From: an uncultured Alphaproteobacteria bacterium
GTDB lineage: Bacteria > Pseudomonadota > Alphaproteobacteria > Puniceispirillales > Marisalimonadaceae
Assembly (NCBI GenBank): GCA_937142855.1
Contig: CAKZQZ010000110.1
Span: forward strand, 1 to 47,572
Direction: 5' to 3'
DNA: 47,572 bases
Positions within the stretch are counted from its first letter, which is position 1; each line of letters begins with the position of its first letter. Shown here one piece after another: positions 8,952 to 18,591 of this stretch. The notes under the pieces were generated by a model. It was given only the letters and a program-made list of their open reading frames with translations. It had not been told where the DNA came from and searched no databases. The position numbers and the translations under genes are program-made.

Positions 8952-9332
8952 ATGGCATTATACGAAAGTGTAATAATTGGAAGACAAGACTTGACACCTA
9001 GTCAATTCGAAACAATTACAGACGAGTTTATTTCAATAATTGAATCACTTAAGGGAACAATTCGAAAAAAAGAGAATTGGGGCCTAAGAAACTTAGCTTA
9101 TAAGATTAATAAAAATAGAAAAGGCCACTATATGCTTTTGAACATAGATGGTCCTGCTGACGCAATAGTTGAATATGAAAGATTAATGAGATTACATGAA
9201 GATATTATAAGGTTTCTCACAATGAGAATTAAATCAGTTGATGAAAAACCATCTCCACTTATGAGTAATAAAAGTGAGCGTCAAAGAAATTTACCATCCG
9301 AAGAAATTACTACCGCACCTGCGGCGTCTTAA
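8952..9332 (+). CDS. rpsF: Small ribosomal subunit protein bS6
   Basis: bS6 binds bS18 on the 30S platform. The product is 126 aa starting [16 protein letters not shown], the conserved beginning of the family. Its RNA/S18-binding beta sheet includes [21 protein letters not shown]. An in-frame ATG 24 codons upstream is rejected because it lies in the structured leader and encodes no S6 sequence, whereas AAGGAG is well placed before the chosen ATG. It is the first gene of rpsF-rpsR-rplI. The short tail after about residue 100 is Ser/Glu-rich and variable, as usual. Confidence 0.97.
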   Translation: MALYESVIIGRQDLTPSQFETITDEFISIIESLKGTIRKKENWGLRNLAYKINKNRKGHYMLLNIDGPADAIVEYERLMRLHEDIIRFLTMRIKSVDEKPSPLMSNKSERQRNLPSEEITTAPAAS

Positions 9333-9346
9333 TAAGGATTATTAGT

Positions 9347-9601
9347 ATGACACAGTTCAATATTAAAAGAGAAGCTTTAAGAAAGCCTAATCAAAAAAGA
9401 AAAAAATCATGTCCTTTTTCAGCACCTAATACACCAGAAATTGATTATAAAGATTTAAAAGTTCTTACAAGATATGTTTCTGAAAGGGGTAAAATAATAC
9501 CTTCTAGAATCTCTGCAGTTTCTGCCAAAAGGCAAAGGGAACTTTCTAAAGCTATCAAAAGAGCTAGATTTCTAGCATTAATGCCATATGTAGTTGGTTA
9601 G
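9347..9601 (+). CDS. rpsR: Small ribosomal subunit protein bS18
   Basis: bS18 forms a heterodimer with bS6 on the 30S platform. The protein is 84 aa and strongly basic; it carries the conserved core [19 protein letters not shown] and the tail [20 protein letters not shown]. It lies 14 bases after rpsF and 14 before rplI. Only one Cys (KKSCPF) is present, so this is a form without a zinc-binding Cys set. Confidence 0.97.
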   Translation: MTQFNIKREALRKPNQKRKKSCPFSAPNTPEIDYKDLKVLTRYVSERGKIIPSRISAVSAKRQRELSKAIKRARFLALMPYVVG

Positions 9602-9615
9602 AGCCGGAGATTAAA

Positions 9616-10263
9616 ATGAATATTATTTTACTAGAACGTGTTGAGAAATTAGGACAAATGGGTGAGTTGGTTTCTGTGAAATCAGGTTATGCTAGAAATT
9701 ACCTTTTACCTCAAGGAAAAGCAGTGTTTGCTTCAAAAGATAATATAAAGTTATTTGAAGAACGTAAAGCACAACTAGAAGGCGAAAACATAACTAAAAA
9801 AAATGAAGCACAAAAGCTAGCTGACAGCATTAAATTTAATGAAGTTGTTATTATTAGAGCTGCAAGTGAATCTGGACAGTTATATGGCTCAGTATCAGCT
9901 AAGGACATATCACAAGCTGTATCTGAAGCTGGTCTTTCTATAAATAAAAATCAGGTCGTTTTAAACAAATCTCTTAAAACTCTATCTTATGAAGATATTT
10001 CTATAAAGCTTCATCCCGAGGTCCAATTTAATCTTAAATTGAATATAGCAAGATCTCCTGAGGAAGCAAAAGAACAAACGAAGTCTGGGAAGGCTATAAT
10101 TACAACTGAAACTACAGGCGGTGATATTAGATCAGAAAGAGCTCAGAAAGATGCTAAAAGGTTTGATAAGAAAGAGAGTTTAATAAAACCTCAAAAAGAA
10201 GATAATGATTTGTCTGAAAATCTAGATAAAACAGTTGAAAAAGAAGCCAAAACAGAAGAGTAG
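9616..10263 (+). CDS. rplI: Large ribosomal subunit protein bL9 with extended acidic tail
   Basis: bL9 binds 23S rRNA at the base of the L1 stalk and helps hold the frame between neighbouring ribosomes. The N-terminal domain (MNIILLERVEKLGQMGELV, then GYARNYLLPQGKA) and the C-terminal domain (GQLYGSVSAKDIS, LHPEVQ) occupy about residues 1-150. A further 65 residues, Lys/Glu/Asp-rich and of low complexity, follow. Long tails on bL9 are known in alphaproteobacteria, so this is probably normal for the group. Its start follows a GGAG Shine-Dalgarno (GCCGGAG). Confidence 0.95.
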   Translation: MNIILLERVEKLGQMGELVSVKSGYARNYLLPQGKAVFASKDNIKLFEERKAQLEGENITKKNEAQKLADSIKFNEVVIIRAASESGQLYGSVSAKDISQAVSEAGLSINKNQVVLNKSLKTLSYEDISIKLHPEVQFNLKLNIARSPEEAKEQTKSGKAIITTETTGGDIRSERAQKDAKRFDKKESLIKPQKEDNDLSENLDKTVEKEAKTEE

Positions 10264-10271
10264 ATAATTTA

Positions 10272-10296
10272 ATAAACATTTAAAAAATATGTTTAT
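10272..10296 (+). terminator. Possible weak terminator after rplI
   Basis: An all-AT-closed hairpin (ATAAACAT at 10272-10279 with ATGTTTAT at 10289-10296, loop of 9) is followed by a T-rich stretch. With only two G-C pairs and no uninterrupted T-run immediately after the stem, it could equally be chance in AT-rich DNA. Confidence 0.25.
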
Positions 10297-10332
10297 ATCT
10301 TTCATTATGTTTTATTTTTAAAGTAAGTAGTA

Positions 10333-11832
10333 ATGGATGAAAGTTTAATAAATAATTATACTCAAACTGATATTTTGTCTTCAGATCAACCTGAAAACAA
10401 AATGCCTCAAAATATAGAAGCTGAACAAAGTCTAATTGGTTCTATATTGTTTGATAATAAAGTTTTAGAAGATTTACCTTCAAATTTTGACATCAGATAT
10501 TTTTTTGATCCATTGCATGCAAGCATTTATGAAGCTTGTATATCACTAACAGATAATGGAAGACTAGCTGATCCGCTAACACTTAAAAATTACTTAAATG
10601 ACACTAAATTAGACAGAGATATTGATGTTGAACAATACCTTCTAGATTTAAGAGAAGGTGTGCTTTCTTTAAGCAAAGCCAAATTTTACGCCGAAGAAAT
10701 TAGAAATTGCTATGTGAGACGATCGTTAGTAAGAATTGCTGATGAATTAATTGAACATTCCATCAACCCAAATATTGAAATAACACCAGATCAAGAGATA
10801 GCTGATACAGAAGAAAAACTCTATAATCTAGCAGAGAAAGATCAAATTAATTCTGGTCCAATTGATTTTAAAACTGTTTTGGCTAGCGCTACAAACCAAA
10901 TTAATGAAGCCTTTAATAGGAAGGGTAAATTATCTGGCATTGACACAGGATTTTCAGGGTTAAACCGTCAATTAGGTGGTTTAAATAAATCAGATCTTGT
11001 TGTTCTAGCAGGTAGACCTGGAATGGGAAAGACCGCGTTAGCAACAAATATTGGTTTTAACGCAGCTAAAAGTAGTAAATTAGACAATAATGATTCAATT
11101 TTAATTTTTTCTTTAGAAATGTCTGCTGAACAATTAGCTCAAAGAATCTTGGCAGAACAATCAACTATTGATTCTCACAAGCTAAGAAGTGGCGATATAG
11201 ATGATAATGAATTTTCACAACTAGTAGTTACCCAAAATAATATATTTAATTTGCCCTTCTTTATTGATGATACTCCAGCAATTTCGGTAAGTCAGATTGC
11301 ATCTCGTTCACGTAGGTTAAAAAGAACAAATGGGTTAGGCCTAATTATAATTGACTATATACAGTTAATACAAGGATCAAAAGTAAGTGAAGCGCAAGGA
11401 AGAGTTCAGGAAGTTTCTAATATTACTAGAGGACTAAAGTCGCTTGCAAAAGAATTAAATGTTCCTATCCTAGCCTTGTCACAACTTAGTAGAGCTGTAG
11501 AACAAAGAGAAGATAAAAGACCTATTCTTGCTGATTTAAGAGAATCAGGTTCCATAGAACAAGATGCAGATGTAGTAATGTTTGTTTACAGAGAAGAATA
11601 TTACCTTGATAAAAGCGAGCCTTCGCAGAGAGAAAATGAAAATCAAGAAAGTTTTAACGAACGTTTTACTAAGTGGCAAGATAGAAGAAATGCTGCAGAA
11701 GGTAAGGCTGAAATTATCATATCAAAACAAAGACATGGTCCAACTGGTATTATACAAGTTCAGTTTGAAGCAAAGTTCACAAGGTTCATGGACCTTGTCC
11801 AAGGTGACAGATTACCAGACCAAATTTATTAG
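10333..11832 (+). CDS. dnaB: Replicative DNA helicase DnaB
   Basis: DnaB is the hexameric 5'-3' helicase that unwinds DNA at the replication fork and recruits DnaG primase. The N-terminal DnaB domain begins MPQNIEAEQSLIGSIL (about 24-39). The RecA-type core has Walker A GRPGMGKT (about 230-237), Walker B LIIIDYIQLI and the DLRESGSIEQDADVVMFVYR block. The C-terminal KQRHGPTG arginine-finger region is intact. At 499 aa it is normal. It follows the ribosomal operon, as in many proteobacteria. Confidence 0.97.
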   Translation: MDESLINNYTQTDILSSDQPENKMPQNIEAEQSLIGSILFDNKVLEDLPSNFDIRYFFDPLHASIYEACISLTDNGRLADPLTLKNYLNDTKLDRDIDVEQYLLDLREGVLSLSKAKFYAEEIRNCYVRRSLVRIADELIEHSINPNIEITPDQEIADTEEKLYNLAEKDQINSGPIDFKTVLASATNQINEAFNRKGKLSGIDTGFSGLNRQLGGLNKSDLVVLAGRPGMGKTALATNIGFNAAKSSKLDNNDSILIFSLEMSAEQLAQRILAEQSTIDSHKLRSGDIDDNEFSQLVVTQNNIFNLPFFIDDTPAISVSQIASRSRRLKRTNGLGLIIIDYIQLIQGSKVSEAQGRVQEVSNITRGLKSLAKELNVPILALSQLSRAVEQREDKRPILADLRESGSIEQDADVVMFVYREEYYLDKSEPSQRENENQESFNERFTKWQDRRNAAEGKAEIIISKQRHGPTGIIQVQFEAKFTRFMDLVQGDRLPDQIY

Positions 11833-11864
11833 TAAAAACATATAAAGTTGGATAAACTTTTTAT

Positions 11865-12950
11865 ATGCAAGGAAAAATAGAAATATCACTTGAACAAATT
11901 AAATCTAATTGGAAATCACTTAACCTTGCTTCCAATGGGAAAGCTGCTGCAGTTGTAAAAGCTGATGCATACGGTTTTGGTATGATAAAAATAACAAAAA
12001 CACTTATAAATGCTGGCTGTAAATACTTCTATGTAGCCAATATAAACGAAGCAACTCAATTAAGAAAGAGCATTAAAAACCAAAATATAAATATTGCTGT
12101 TTTTGAAGGTTTAATTGAAGGTACTGAAAAAGAATATATTAATTACAATTTGACCCCTATCATTAATAATCTTAATCAATTAAAGAGACTTCATTTTTTA
12201 TCAAAACAAGAAAAAAAAATAAGTGCAATTCTAAATATTAATACTGGTATGAATAGACTGGGATTAAATTCTAATGAAATTGATTTTTTGCTTAAAAATA
12301 GAGAAATGGTAAATAATTTAGAGTGGGATTTTATCATGTCTCATCTAGCAAATTCTGAGGATGTAAAAAACAATACAAATAATCAACAGTTAAATGAAAT
12401 ATTAAAATTTTCTAAAAACTTTCCTCATATAAAATTAAGTTTATCAAATTCAGGTGGAATAATGCTTGGTCAAAAATTTTGTTTAGATCAAACTAGGCCT
12501 GGCCTTGGTTTATATGGAATTAACAGTTATGGAGACAATATAAGAGTAAATTCTAAAAACCTTAAATTGCCCCTTAAAATATATGCTCCAGTCATTCAAA
12601 TTAAAGAAGTTGGTGTCGGCGAACCAATTTCATATGGTGGTATAGATATAACAAGTAAAAGGTCATTACTAGCAACAATTGGAATTGGGTATGCTGATGG
12701 ATGGATCCGACTTTTAAAACAAAATAAATTTATAAATATAGATAAAGAAAAATGTAATATTATGGGACATATTACAATGGATAGTTTTGTATTAGATATT
12801 ACTAAAGTTACTAAAAATTTATTAGAAGAAGGTGATTATTTATGCCTTTTAGACAACTCTAATATTAAGGAATTACTAAAAGGTTTAAATCTAATTAGTT
12901 ATGAATTATTAACTCTAATGGGTTCTAGATTAATAAGAGAGTACAAGTAA
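11865..12950 (+). CDS. alr: Alanine racemase
   Basis: This PLP enzyme converts L- to D-alanine for peptidoglycan. The PLP-binding lysine is Lys32 in VVKADAYGFG. MNRLGL, SNSGG and the RPGLGLYG motif follow, and the second-domain tyrosine is in GIGYADGW (about residue 275). At 361 aa it is normal. The dnaB-alr order is widespread in proteobacteria. The start MQGKIEISL gives the expected N-terminus. Confidence 0.95.
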   Translation: MQGKIEISLEQIKSNWKSLNLASNGKAAAVVKADAYGFGMIKITKTLINAGCKYFYVANINEATQLRKSIKNQNINIAVFEGLIEGTEKEYINYNLTPIINNLNQLKRLHFLSKQEKKISAILNINTGMNRLGLNSNEIDFLLKNREMVNNLEWDFIMSHLANSEDVKNNTNNQQLNEILKFSKNFPHIKLSLSNSGGIMLGQKFCLDQTRPGLGLYGINSYGDNIRVNSKNLKLPLKIYAPVIQIKEVGVGEPISYGGIDITSKRSLLATIGIGYADGWIRLLKQNKFINIDKEKCNIMGHITMDSFVLDITKVTKNLLEEGDYLCLLDNSNIKELLKGLNLISYELLTLMGSRLIREYK

Positions 12951-12974
12951 AAATTTTAATAAAGGTCTATAAAC

Positions 12975-13760
12975 TTGTTTAAGTATGTATTTAATTTCAT
13001 GGGTTCGATAGGTAGAAAATGTCTTAATTTTATATCACTATTAGGACATTTTTTTTTATTTTTTACCCAAACACTCTCTTGGATTTTTAGGCCTCCTTGG
13101 TACTTTAAAAGAATTTTTTCTCAAATTCTTGATATTGGTTACTTTTCACTGCCTGTAGTTGGGCTAACCACCTTTTTTTCAGGAATGGTATTGGCTTTAC
13201 AAACCTATAATGGATTTACTGATTTTAATAATGAAACCACAGTTGCAAGGGTTGTATTAACCTCAATTACAAGAGAACTTGGTCCGGTTTTAACTGGTTT
13301 AATGGTTGCTGGAAGAATAGGTGCTAAAATGGCTGCAGAAATAGCCACAATGCGCGTTACTGAGCAAATAGATGCACTTGGGACTTTAGGAACAAGACCA
13401 ATGCAGTATTTGATAGCTCCTAAAGTGATTGCTGCCGTTATTTGTATTCCTTTTTTGGTTATGATTGGAAATACAATAGGAATATTAGGTGGTTATGTTA
13501 TAGCCATCTACAAATTAGATTTTAATCCAAATATTTATCTATACGCAACAGTAGATTATTTACAGTGGATAGATATTATACAAGGTTTAGTTAAGGCTGC
13601 CATTTTTGGTTTAATTATTTCAATGGTAAGTTGTTATTTTGGTTATTACGCTTCAAAGGGAGCTGAAGGAGTTGGATACGCAACTACTGCATCAGTAGTA
13701 ATTTCTTCTATAATGATTTTAACAAGCACTTATATAATAACAGCTTTATTTTTCGGTTAG
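12975..13760 (+). CDS. mlaE: MlaE-type ABC transporter permease
   Basis: MlaE is the membrane subunit of the MlaFEDB complex that moves phospholipids between inner and outer membranes to keep outer-membrane asymmetry. The family signature is clear: ELGPVLTGLMVAGRIGAKMAAEIATMRVTEQ is interrupted only by expected residues, and DALGTLGTRPMQYL follows. About five hydrophobic segments are visible. The start appears to be TTG at 12975, preceded by AAAGG at suitable spacing; the first ATG, 24 bases further on, has no Shine-Dalgarno. mlaF follows after 3 bases. No mlaD, mlaC or mlaB is adjacent, so the substrate-binding partners must be elsewhere. Confidence 0.9.
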   Translation: MFKYVFNFMGSIGRKCLNFISLLGHFFLFFTQTLSWIFRPPWYFKRIFSQILDIGYFSLPVVGLTTFFSGMVLALQTYNGFTDFNNETTVARVVLTSITRELGPVLTGLMVAGRIGAKMAAEIATMRVTEQIDALGTLGTRPMQYLIAPKVIAAVICIPFLVMIGNTIGILGGYVIAIYKLDFNPNIYLYATVDYLQWIDIIQGLVKAAIFGLIISMVSCYFGYYASKGAEGVGYATTASVVISSIMILTSTYIITALFFG

Positions 13761-13763
13761 AAA

Positions 13764-14534
13764 ATGAAAAGAAATATTAACAAAAAAATTGTAATAGAGG
13801 TCAATAACCTCAGAAAAAGTTTTAATGGAAACATTGTTTTAAAGGACATAAATTTTAAACTTTTTGAGGGTGAATCATTAGCTATAATTGGAGCCTCTGG
13901 CTCAGGTAAATCGGTACTACTAAAAAATATTATTGGTTTATTGACACCTGACAATGGTTCAATCGAAATTAATAAAACAAATATTGTAAACTTACCGCGA
14001 GTGCAAAAAGAAAACCTTTTACAAGACCTTGGTATTACATTTCAACATGGTGCGCTTTTTGATTCACTTAAGAATTGGGAAAATATTGTTTTTAAAGTTA
14101 AAAATAGAGAAAAATTATCAAATAAAAATGCAGAAATTTTAGCCCTTTCTATAATTAAAAATCTAGGTTTAGAACCAAAAATTTTAAACCTATACCCATC
14201 TGAGATATCTGGCGGTATGCAAAAGAGAATTGCGATAGCAAGAGCCATTTGTGGTAACCCAAAAATTTTATTATTTGATGAACCCACATCTGGCTTAGAC
14301 CCTGTTACAGGAAGTTTAATAGATAAACTGATTATAACAGCGGTTAAAACAGTTGGTGGAAGTGCAATTACAATCACACACGACATGTCATCAGTATGTA
14401 GAATTGCTGACAAAGTTATTTTAATTGACAATCAAACTATTGGCTGGTCAGGAACACCAAAACAAATGTTAAAGTCAAAAAACTCAAAAATTCAAGAATT
14501 TATTAAATCTACCAACCCAAACTTATTTAAATAA
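13764..14534 (+). CDS. mlaF: MlaF-type ABC transporter ATP-binding protein
   Basis: This is the ATPase partner of the preceding permease for phospholipid transport. Walker A GASGSGKS is at residues 43-50, the Q-loop at TFQHGALFDSL, the signature SGGMQKR near 149-155, Walker B ILLFDEPTSGLDP, and the H-loop in ITHDMSSV. The SGGM form with QKR following and the FQHGALFDSL Q-loop are typical of Mla ATPases. Its stop (TAA) abuts the ATG of radA, so radA is likely cotranscribed. Confidence 0.92.
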   Translation: MKRNINKKIVIEVNNLRKSFNGNIVLKDINFKLFEGESLAIIGASGSGKSVLLKNIIGLLTPDNGSIEINKTNIVNLPRVQKENLLQDLGITFQHGALFDSLKNWENIVFKVKNREKLSNKNAEILALSIIKNLGLEPKILNLYPSEISGGMQKRIAIARAICGNPKILLFDEPTSGLDPVTGSLIDKLIITAVKTVGGSAITITHDMSSVCRIADKVILIDNQTIGWSGTPKQMLKSKNSKIQEFIKSTNPNLFK

Positions 14535-15905
14535 ATGGCTAAATCCAACAAACAATTTATATGTCAATCATGCGGATCCATTTATTCTAAATGGACTGGA
14601 AAATGTGAACAATGTAATGAATGGAATACATTACTAGAGGAAACTAACAATAAACCATCAGGACCATTATCAAAATCATTTGGGCAAAAAATAAATTTTG
14701 AATATTTAAACAATGAAAGTTTTGATCATGCAAAATTAAAAACTAATTTAAGTGAAGTTGATAGAGTCACAGGTGGAGGTTTTGTATCTGGATCGATAAC
14801 TTTGATAGGTGGCGATCCAGGAATTGGAAAATCTACACTACTATTACAAATTGTAGGTAATTTATCTAAATTAGGTGAGGATTGTATATACGTATCTGGT
14901 GAAGAGAGTTTGTCGCAAATTAAGATGCGAGCAGATAGATTAGGCGTTAAAAACAGTCCCATTAAATTTGCATCAGTCACAAATGCCTCAGACATTGCAA
15001 CAACAATTTCATCTATGAATAAAAGACAAATTGTTGTTGTTGACTCAATTCAAACAATGTATTTGCCCCAATTAGATAGTGCTCCAGGGACAGTGTCTCA
15101 GGTAAGGGCCACTACTCATGAATTAATAATTGCTGCAAAAAAAACTAATACTATTCTAATTTTAATTGGACATGTTACTAAAGATGGAAATATTGCTGGT
15201 CCAAGAGTCTTAGAACATATGGTAGATACAGTTCTGTATTTTGAAGGTGATAATAATTTTCAGTTTCGTATTTTAAGAAGCATTAAAAATAGATTTGGAC
15301 CTACTAATGAAATTGGTGTTTTTGAAATGTTATCTAATGGACTAAAAGAGATTTCAAATCCTTCCTCATTGTTTTTACTTGATCGACAAAAAAATATTCC
15401 TGGTAACGCTGTTTTTGCTGGCCTTGAGGGCACAAGACCAATACTCGTTGAAATTCAAGCGCTTGTTACCCCATCATCACTAGCCTCTCCAAGAAGAACA
15501 ATTGTTGGTTGGGATATTTCAAGACTTTCTATGTTGTGTGCAGTCTTAGAAGCAAGATGTAAAATTCATTTATCTAATATGGATATTTTCTTAAATATAG
15601 TTGGAGGTATAAAGATTTTTGAGCCTGCTGCTGATTTGGCTGTTGCGGCGGCGATAATCTCTTCAGTAAAGAATATTGCAATAGATGAAAAAAGTGTTTT
15701 TTTTGGTGAAATTGGATTGTCAGGTGAAGTTAGAAAAGTTACCCAACCAGAATTAAGAATTAAAGAAGCTTTTAAATTAGGTTTCGATAGTTTTACCCTT
15801 CCCATAAAGCAAAAAGTTATAGATAATAAAAACATGAGTTATAATAATGTTGCACTGTTAAAAGACCTAGTTGAACTAATTAGCAAGAACTCTGAGGCAA
15901 ATTAA
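14535..15905 (+). CDS. radA: DNA repair protein RadA
   Basis: RadA (Sms) is a RecA-related branch-migration helicase in homologous recombination. The N-terminal zinc finger uses Cys10, Cys13, Cys24 and Cys27. Walker A GDPGIGKS lies at 93-100, the RadA-specific KNRFG motif near 251-255, and a C-terminal Lon-protease-like domain after about 290 includes VGGIKIFEPAADLAVAAAI. At 456 aa it is full length. It starts directly after mlaF, and cvpA follows. Confidence 0.96.
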   Translation: MAKSNKQFICQSCGSIYSKWTGKCEQCNEWNTLLEETNNKPSGPLSKSFGQKINFEYLNNESFDHAKLKTNLSEVDRVTGGGFVSGSITLIGGDPGIGKSTLLLQIVGNLSKLGEDCIYVSGEESLSQIKMRADRLGVKNSPIKFASVTNASDIATTISSMNKRQIVVVDSIQTMYLPQLDSAPGTVSQVRATTHELIIAAKKTNTILILIGHVTKDGNIAGPRVLEHMVDTVLYFEGDNNFQFRILRSIKNRFGPTNEIGVFEMLSNGLKEISNPSSLFLLDRQKNIPGNAVFAGLEGTRPILVEIQALVTPSSLASPRRTIVGWDISRLSMLCAVLEARCKIHLSNMDIFLNIVGGIKIFEPAADLAVAAAIISSVKNIAIDEKSVFFGEIGLSGEVRKVTQPELRIKEAFKLGFDSFTLPIKQKVIDNKNMSYNNVALLKDLVELISKNSEAN

Positions 15906-15909
15906 ATCA

Positions 15910-16431
15910 ATGGACTTCTTAAATAATATTTTTAATGGAATAGATATTCTAATAATATCCATTATATTAACATCTTGTGTCGTTGCTGCCTTTAGAGGTT
16001 TTGTTAAAGAAATTTTTAGCGTACTTTCTTGGGTGTTTTCAATTGTAATAGCATTTAACTTCTTTGATAAATTTAGAATTATTATATCTGAATACGTTAC
16101 TCAAAAAATTATTATAGATGTTGTTGCTTTTGCAGTTCCATTCTTAACCTCTTTGTTTGTTTGTCACTTAATTACAAGATGGTTATCACCAAAATTTAAT
16201 ACATCCGAAGTGTTATTATTTGATAAATTGATTGGCTTTATTTTTGGTGCTTTTCGTGGAGTTTTAATTGTTGTTTTATTATTTTTAGGCTTTAAGTATT
16301 TAGTAGGTGAAAATTTGCCAGAATGGCTTCTTGAGGCATACTCTTTTCATTACCTAGATAATATTGGTGATATTTTGAAAGAAATTTTCTTAGATGAAGA
16401 CGTTATAGTCACAAAAGAACAAAAAATTTAG
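15910..16431 (+). CDS. cvpA: CvpA family membrane protein
   Basis: CvpA is a small inner-membrane protein named for colicin V production; its molecular role is unsettled. Four hydrophobic segments are visible at about 12-30, 35-55, 70-90 and 105-130. The family motif AFRGFVKEIFSVLSWVFSI is at about 28-46. At 173 aa it is normal. It precedes purF, a pairing conserved from E. coli to alphaproteobacteria. Confidence 0.9.
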   Translation: MDFLNNIFNGIDILIISIILTSCVVAAFRGFVKEIFSVLSWVFSIVIAFNFFDKFRIIISEYVTQKIIIDVVAFAVPFLTSLFVCHLITRWLSPKFNTSEVLLFDKLIGFIFGAFRGVLIVVLLFLGFKYLVGENLPEWLLEAYSFHYLDNIGDILKEIFLDEDVIVTKEQKI

Positions 16432-16456
16432 ATTAACTATTTATAAGGCAGAATTA

Positions 16457-17881
16457 ATGTATTGCAAATATACAGACCGAATTAAAGATGAGTGCGGTGT
16501 ATTTGGCATATTTGGAACAGAGGAAGCTTCTGTGCTAACTACTCTTGGACTTCACTCACTCCAACATAGAGGACAAGAAGGTGCGGGAATAGTTAGTTTT
16601 GATGGTCGAAATTTTCACTCCGTAAGAAAGCAAGGATTAGTAGGAGATAATTTTAATAACACTGATATATTATCTCAACTTCCTGGAAAAACTGCAATTG
16701 GCCATGTTCGTTATTCTACAACAGGAGAATCAAAACCAGAAAATTTACAGCCTCTATTTGCAAACCTAGCAATGGGAGGCTTTGCTTGTGCTCACAATGG
16801 TAATTTAACTAATACTTTCTCAATTAAAAAACAATTAGTTGAGAGTGGATCAATTTTTCAAACTTCTTCAGACACAGAAATAATACTTCAATTAGTGGCA
16901 AGATCTAGAAAAAAAAAATTAATTGATAAACTTACAGATGCCCTTTCTCAAATTCAAGGAGCTTACTCTCTTATTATTCTAACGAATAAGAAGCTTATTG
17001 GTGTAAGAGACCCCTTGGGTATCAGACCACTGGTTTTGGGTGATAAAAACGGTTCACCAGTATTAGCTTCAGAAACATGTGCATTAGATATGATTGGAGC
17101 TAAATACATTCGGGATGTTGAAAATGGAGAGATAGTTGTCATTACTGATAATGGTATTGAATCTATCAAACCTTTAAACAAAATACCAGAAAGGCCTTGT
17201 ATTTTTGAGCGGATTTATTTTGCTAGTCCCGACAGTATAGTCGATAATAAAACTGTTTATACTTATAGAAAATCTTTAGGCGAACAACTAGCTATAGAAA
17301 ACAAAATATCCGCAGATGTAATTGTGCCTATACCAGATTCTGGTGTTTCGGCAGCCATTGGGTTCTCCCAAAAATCATCTATACCATTTGAGTTAGGAAT
17401 AATAAGAAGTCATTATGTTGGACGTACTTTCATTGAACCTTCACAAACAATTAGACAATTTGGCGTAAAACTTAAGCATAGCGTAAATAAATCATGTATT
17501 GAAAACAAAAGAGTAATTCTTATTGATGATTCAATAGTAAGAGGAACTACCGCAAATAAAATTGTAAAAATGGTTTTTGAAGCAGGAGCTAAAGAAGTAC
17601 ATTTGGGTATATCATGCCCACCAATAAAACATCCTGATTTCTATGGCATTGATACGCCCAATTATAGTGAGTTAATAGCTTCTAAATTTAACCTAGAAGA
17701 AATGACTAAAATCGTAGGTGCAAATTCACTGTTTTTCTTATCCTTAAATGGCACTTATAAAGCTATGGGTTTTAATGAAAGAAATACTAAGTCACCTCAA
17801 TTTACAGACCATTGTTTTACTGGTGACTATCCAATAGATGTTTCAGAGATACTTAAAATAAACTCAAAGACGAATGACTGA
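16457..17881 (+). CDS. purF: Amidophosphoribosyltransferase PurF
   Basis: PurF catalyses the first committed step of purine synthesis, making phosphoribosylamine from PRPP and glutamine. A 12-residue leader is expected to be removed to expose the catalytic Cys13 of CGVFGIFG. The glutaminase core (LQHRGQEGAGI, HVRYSTTG, CAHNGNL) and the PRPP-binding loop VILIDDSIVRGTT are complete. The length (474 aa) fits the Bacillus-type enzyme. Of the four Fe-S cysteines of that type, one is kept in RPCIFERIYF, one is Asp in HPDFYGID, and the final pair is reduced to one in DHCFTGDYP. A cluster is therefore unlikely. Confidence 0.96.
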   Translation: MYCKYTDRIKDECGVFGIFGTEEASVLTTLGLHSLQHRGQEGAGIVSFDGRNFHSVRKQGLVGDNFNNTDILSQLPGKTAIGHVRYSTTGESKPENLQPLFANLAMGGFACAHNGNLTNTFSIKKQLVESGSIFQTSSDTEIILQLVARSRKKKLIDKLTDALSQIQGAYSLIILTNKKLIGVRDPLGIRPLVLGDKNGSPVLASETCALDMIGAKYIRDVENGEIVVITDNGIESIKPLNKIPERPCIFERIYFASPDSIVDNKTVYTYRKSLGEQLAIENKISADVIVPIPDSGVSAAIGFSQKSSIPFELGIIRSHYVGRTFIEPSQTIRQFGVKLKHSVNKSCIENKRVILIDDSIVRGTTANKIVKMVFEAGAKEVHLGISCPPIKHPDFYGIDTPNYSELIASKFNLEEMTKIVGANSLFFLSLNGTYKAMGFNERNTKSPQFTDHCFTGDYPIDVSEILKINSKTND

Positions 17882-18581
17882 AAATAAATTAAATGCCTTA
17901 ATCACTGGAGCCGGCAGTGGTATTGGAGCAGAAACAGCTCAACAATTAGCCCAGAAAAATATACATACAATAATTACTGATAAAAACTTATCAGGTCTTA
18001 AAAAAACCGAAGACGCTATTTTGTCCAATAATGGAACTTGTACCGTTGCTCAATTAGATATGAAAGATTTTTTAGGTATTGACAGATTGGGAATGGAGAT
18101 CTTTAAAAGGTGGAAAAAGTTAGATATTATGATTTCAAACGCAGCTACTCTAGGCACCTTAGGCCCCATTCATCATCAAATTAACGAAGAATTTATAGAA
18201 GTTTTAAATATTAATGCAATAAGTAACCATAGATTAATACGTTCATTTGATGCATTATTAAAAAATAGTAAAAAACCAAAAGCATTATTTTTGAGTTCTT
18301 CTTTAGCTAGCAAACCTAAACCATTTTGGGGAGCTTATTCTGTTTCAAAGGCAGCTCTTGAACATATAGTTAAGATATGGGCATTAGAAAATAAACATAA
18401 TAACCTATCTATTTCTATAATTGACCCTGGGAAAACCGATACACCAATGAGAAAAATAGCAATGCCAGGTGAGGGATCAAAAAATTTAAACAAGCCAATT
18501 CATGTTGCAAAATTGATAATAAATGAGATATTTAGCGATAAAATTTATAAAGGTGAAGTCATAAAGGCTAATAGCAGTTAG
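17874..18581 (+). CDS. Short-chain dehydrogenase/reductase next to purF
   Basis: This is a classical SDR oxidoreductase of unknown substrate. The cofactor motif TGAGSGIG is at about 11-18, the SNAATL motif replaces NNAG, and the catalytic YSVSK (Tyr and Lys spaced by three) is present with SSSLA upstream. The 235 aa length is normal. It overlaps the end of purF by eight bases and is surely cotranscribed; purF-SDR pairs are common in alphaproteobacteria. NAD(P) use is expected from the fold; nothing in the sequence tells the substrate. Confidence 0.85.
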   Translation: MTENKLNALITGAGSGIGAETAQQLAQKNIHTIITDKNLSGLKKTEDAILSNNGTCTVAQLDMKDFLGIDRLGMEIFKRWKKLDIMISNAATLGTLGPIHHQINEEFIEVLNINAISNHRLIRSFDALLKNSKKPKALFLSSSLASKPKPFWGAYSVSKAALEHIVKIWALENKHNNLSISIIDPGKTDTPMRKIAMPGEGSKNLNKPIHVAKLIINEIFSDKIYKGEVIKANSS

Positions 18582-18591
18582 TTTTTCAAAA

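Noticed and set aside
1-18581. Assignment to SAR11 (Pelagibacterales)
   Set aside because: Base composition and compactness fit, but a full flagellar system and sigma-54 regulation do not match typical SAR11. Without rRNA the order cannot be set.
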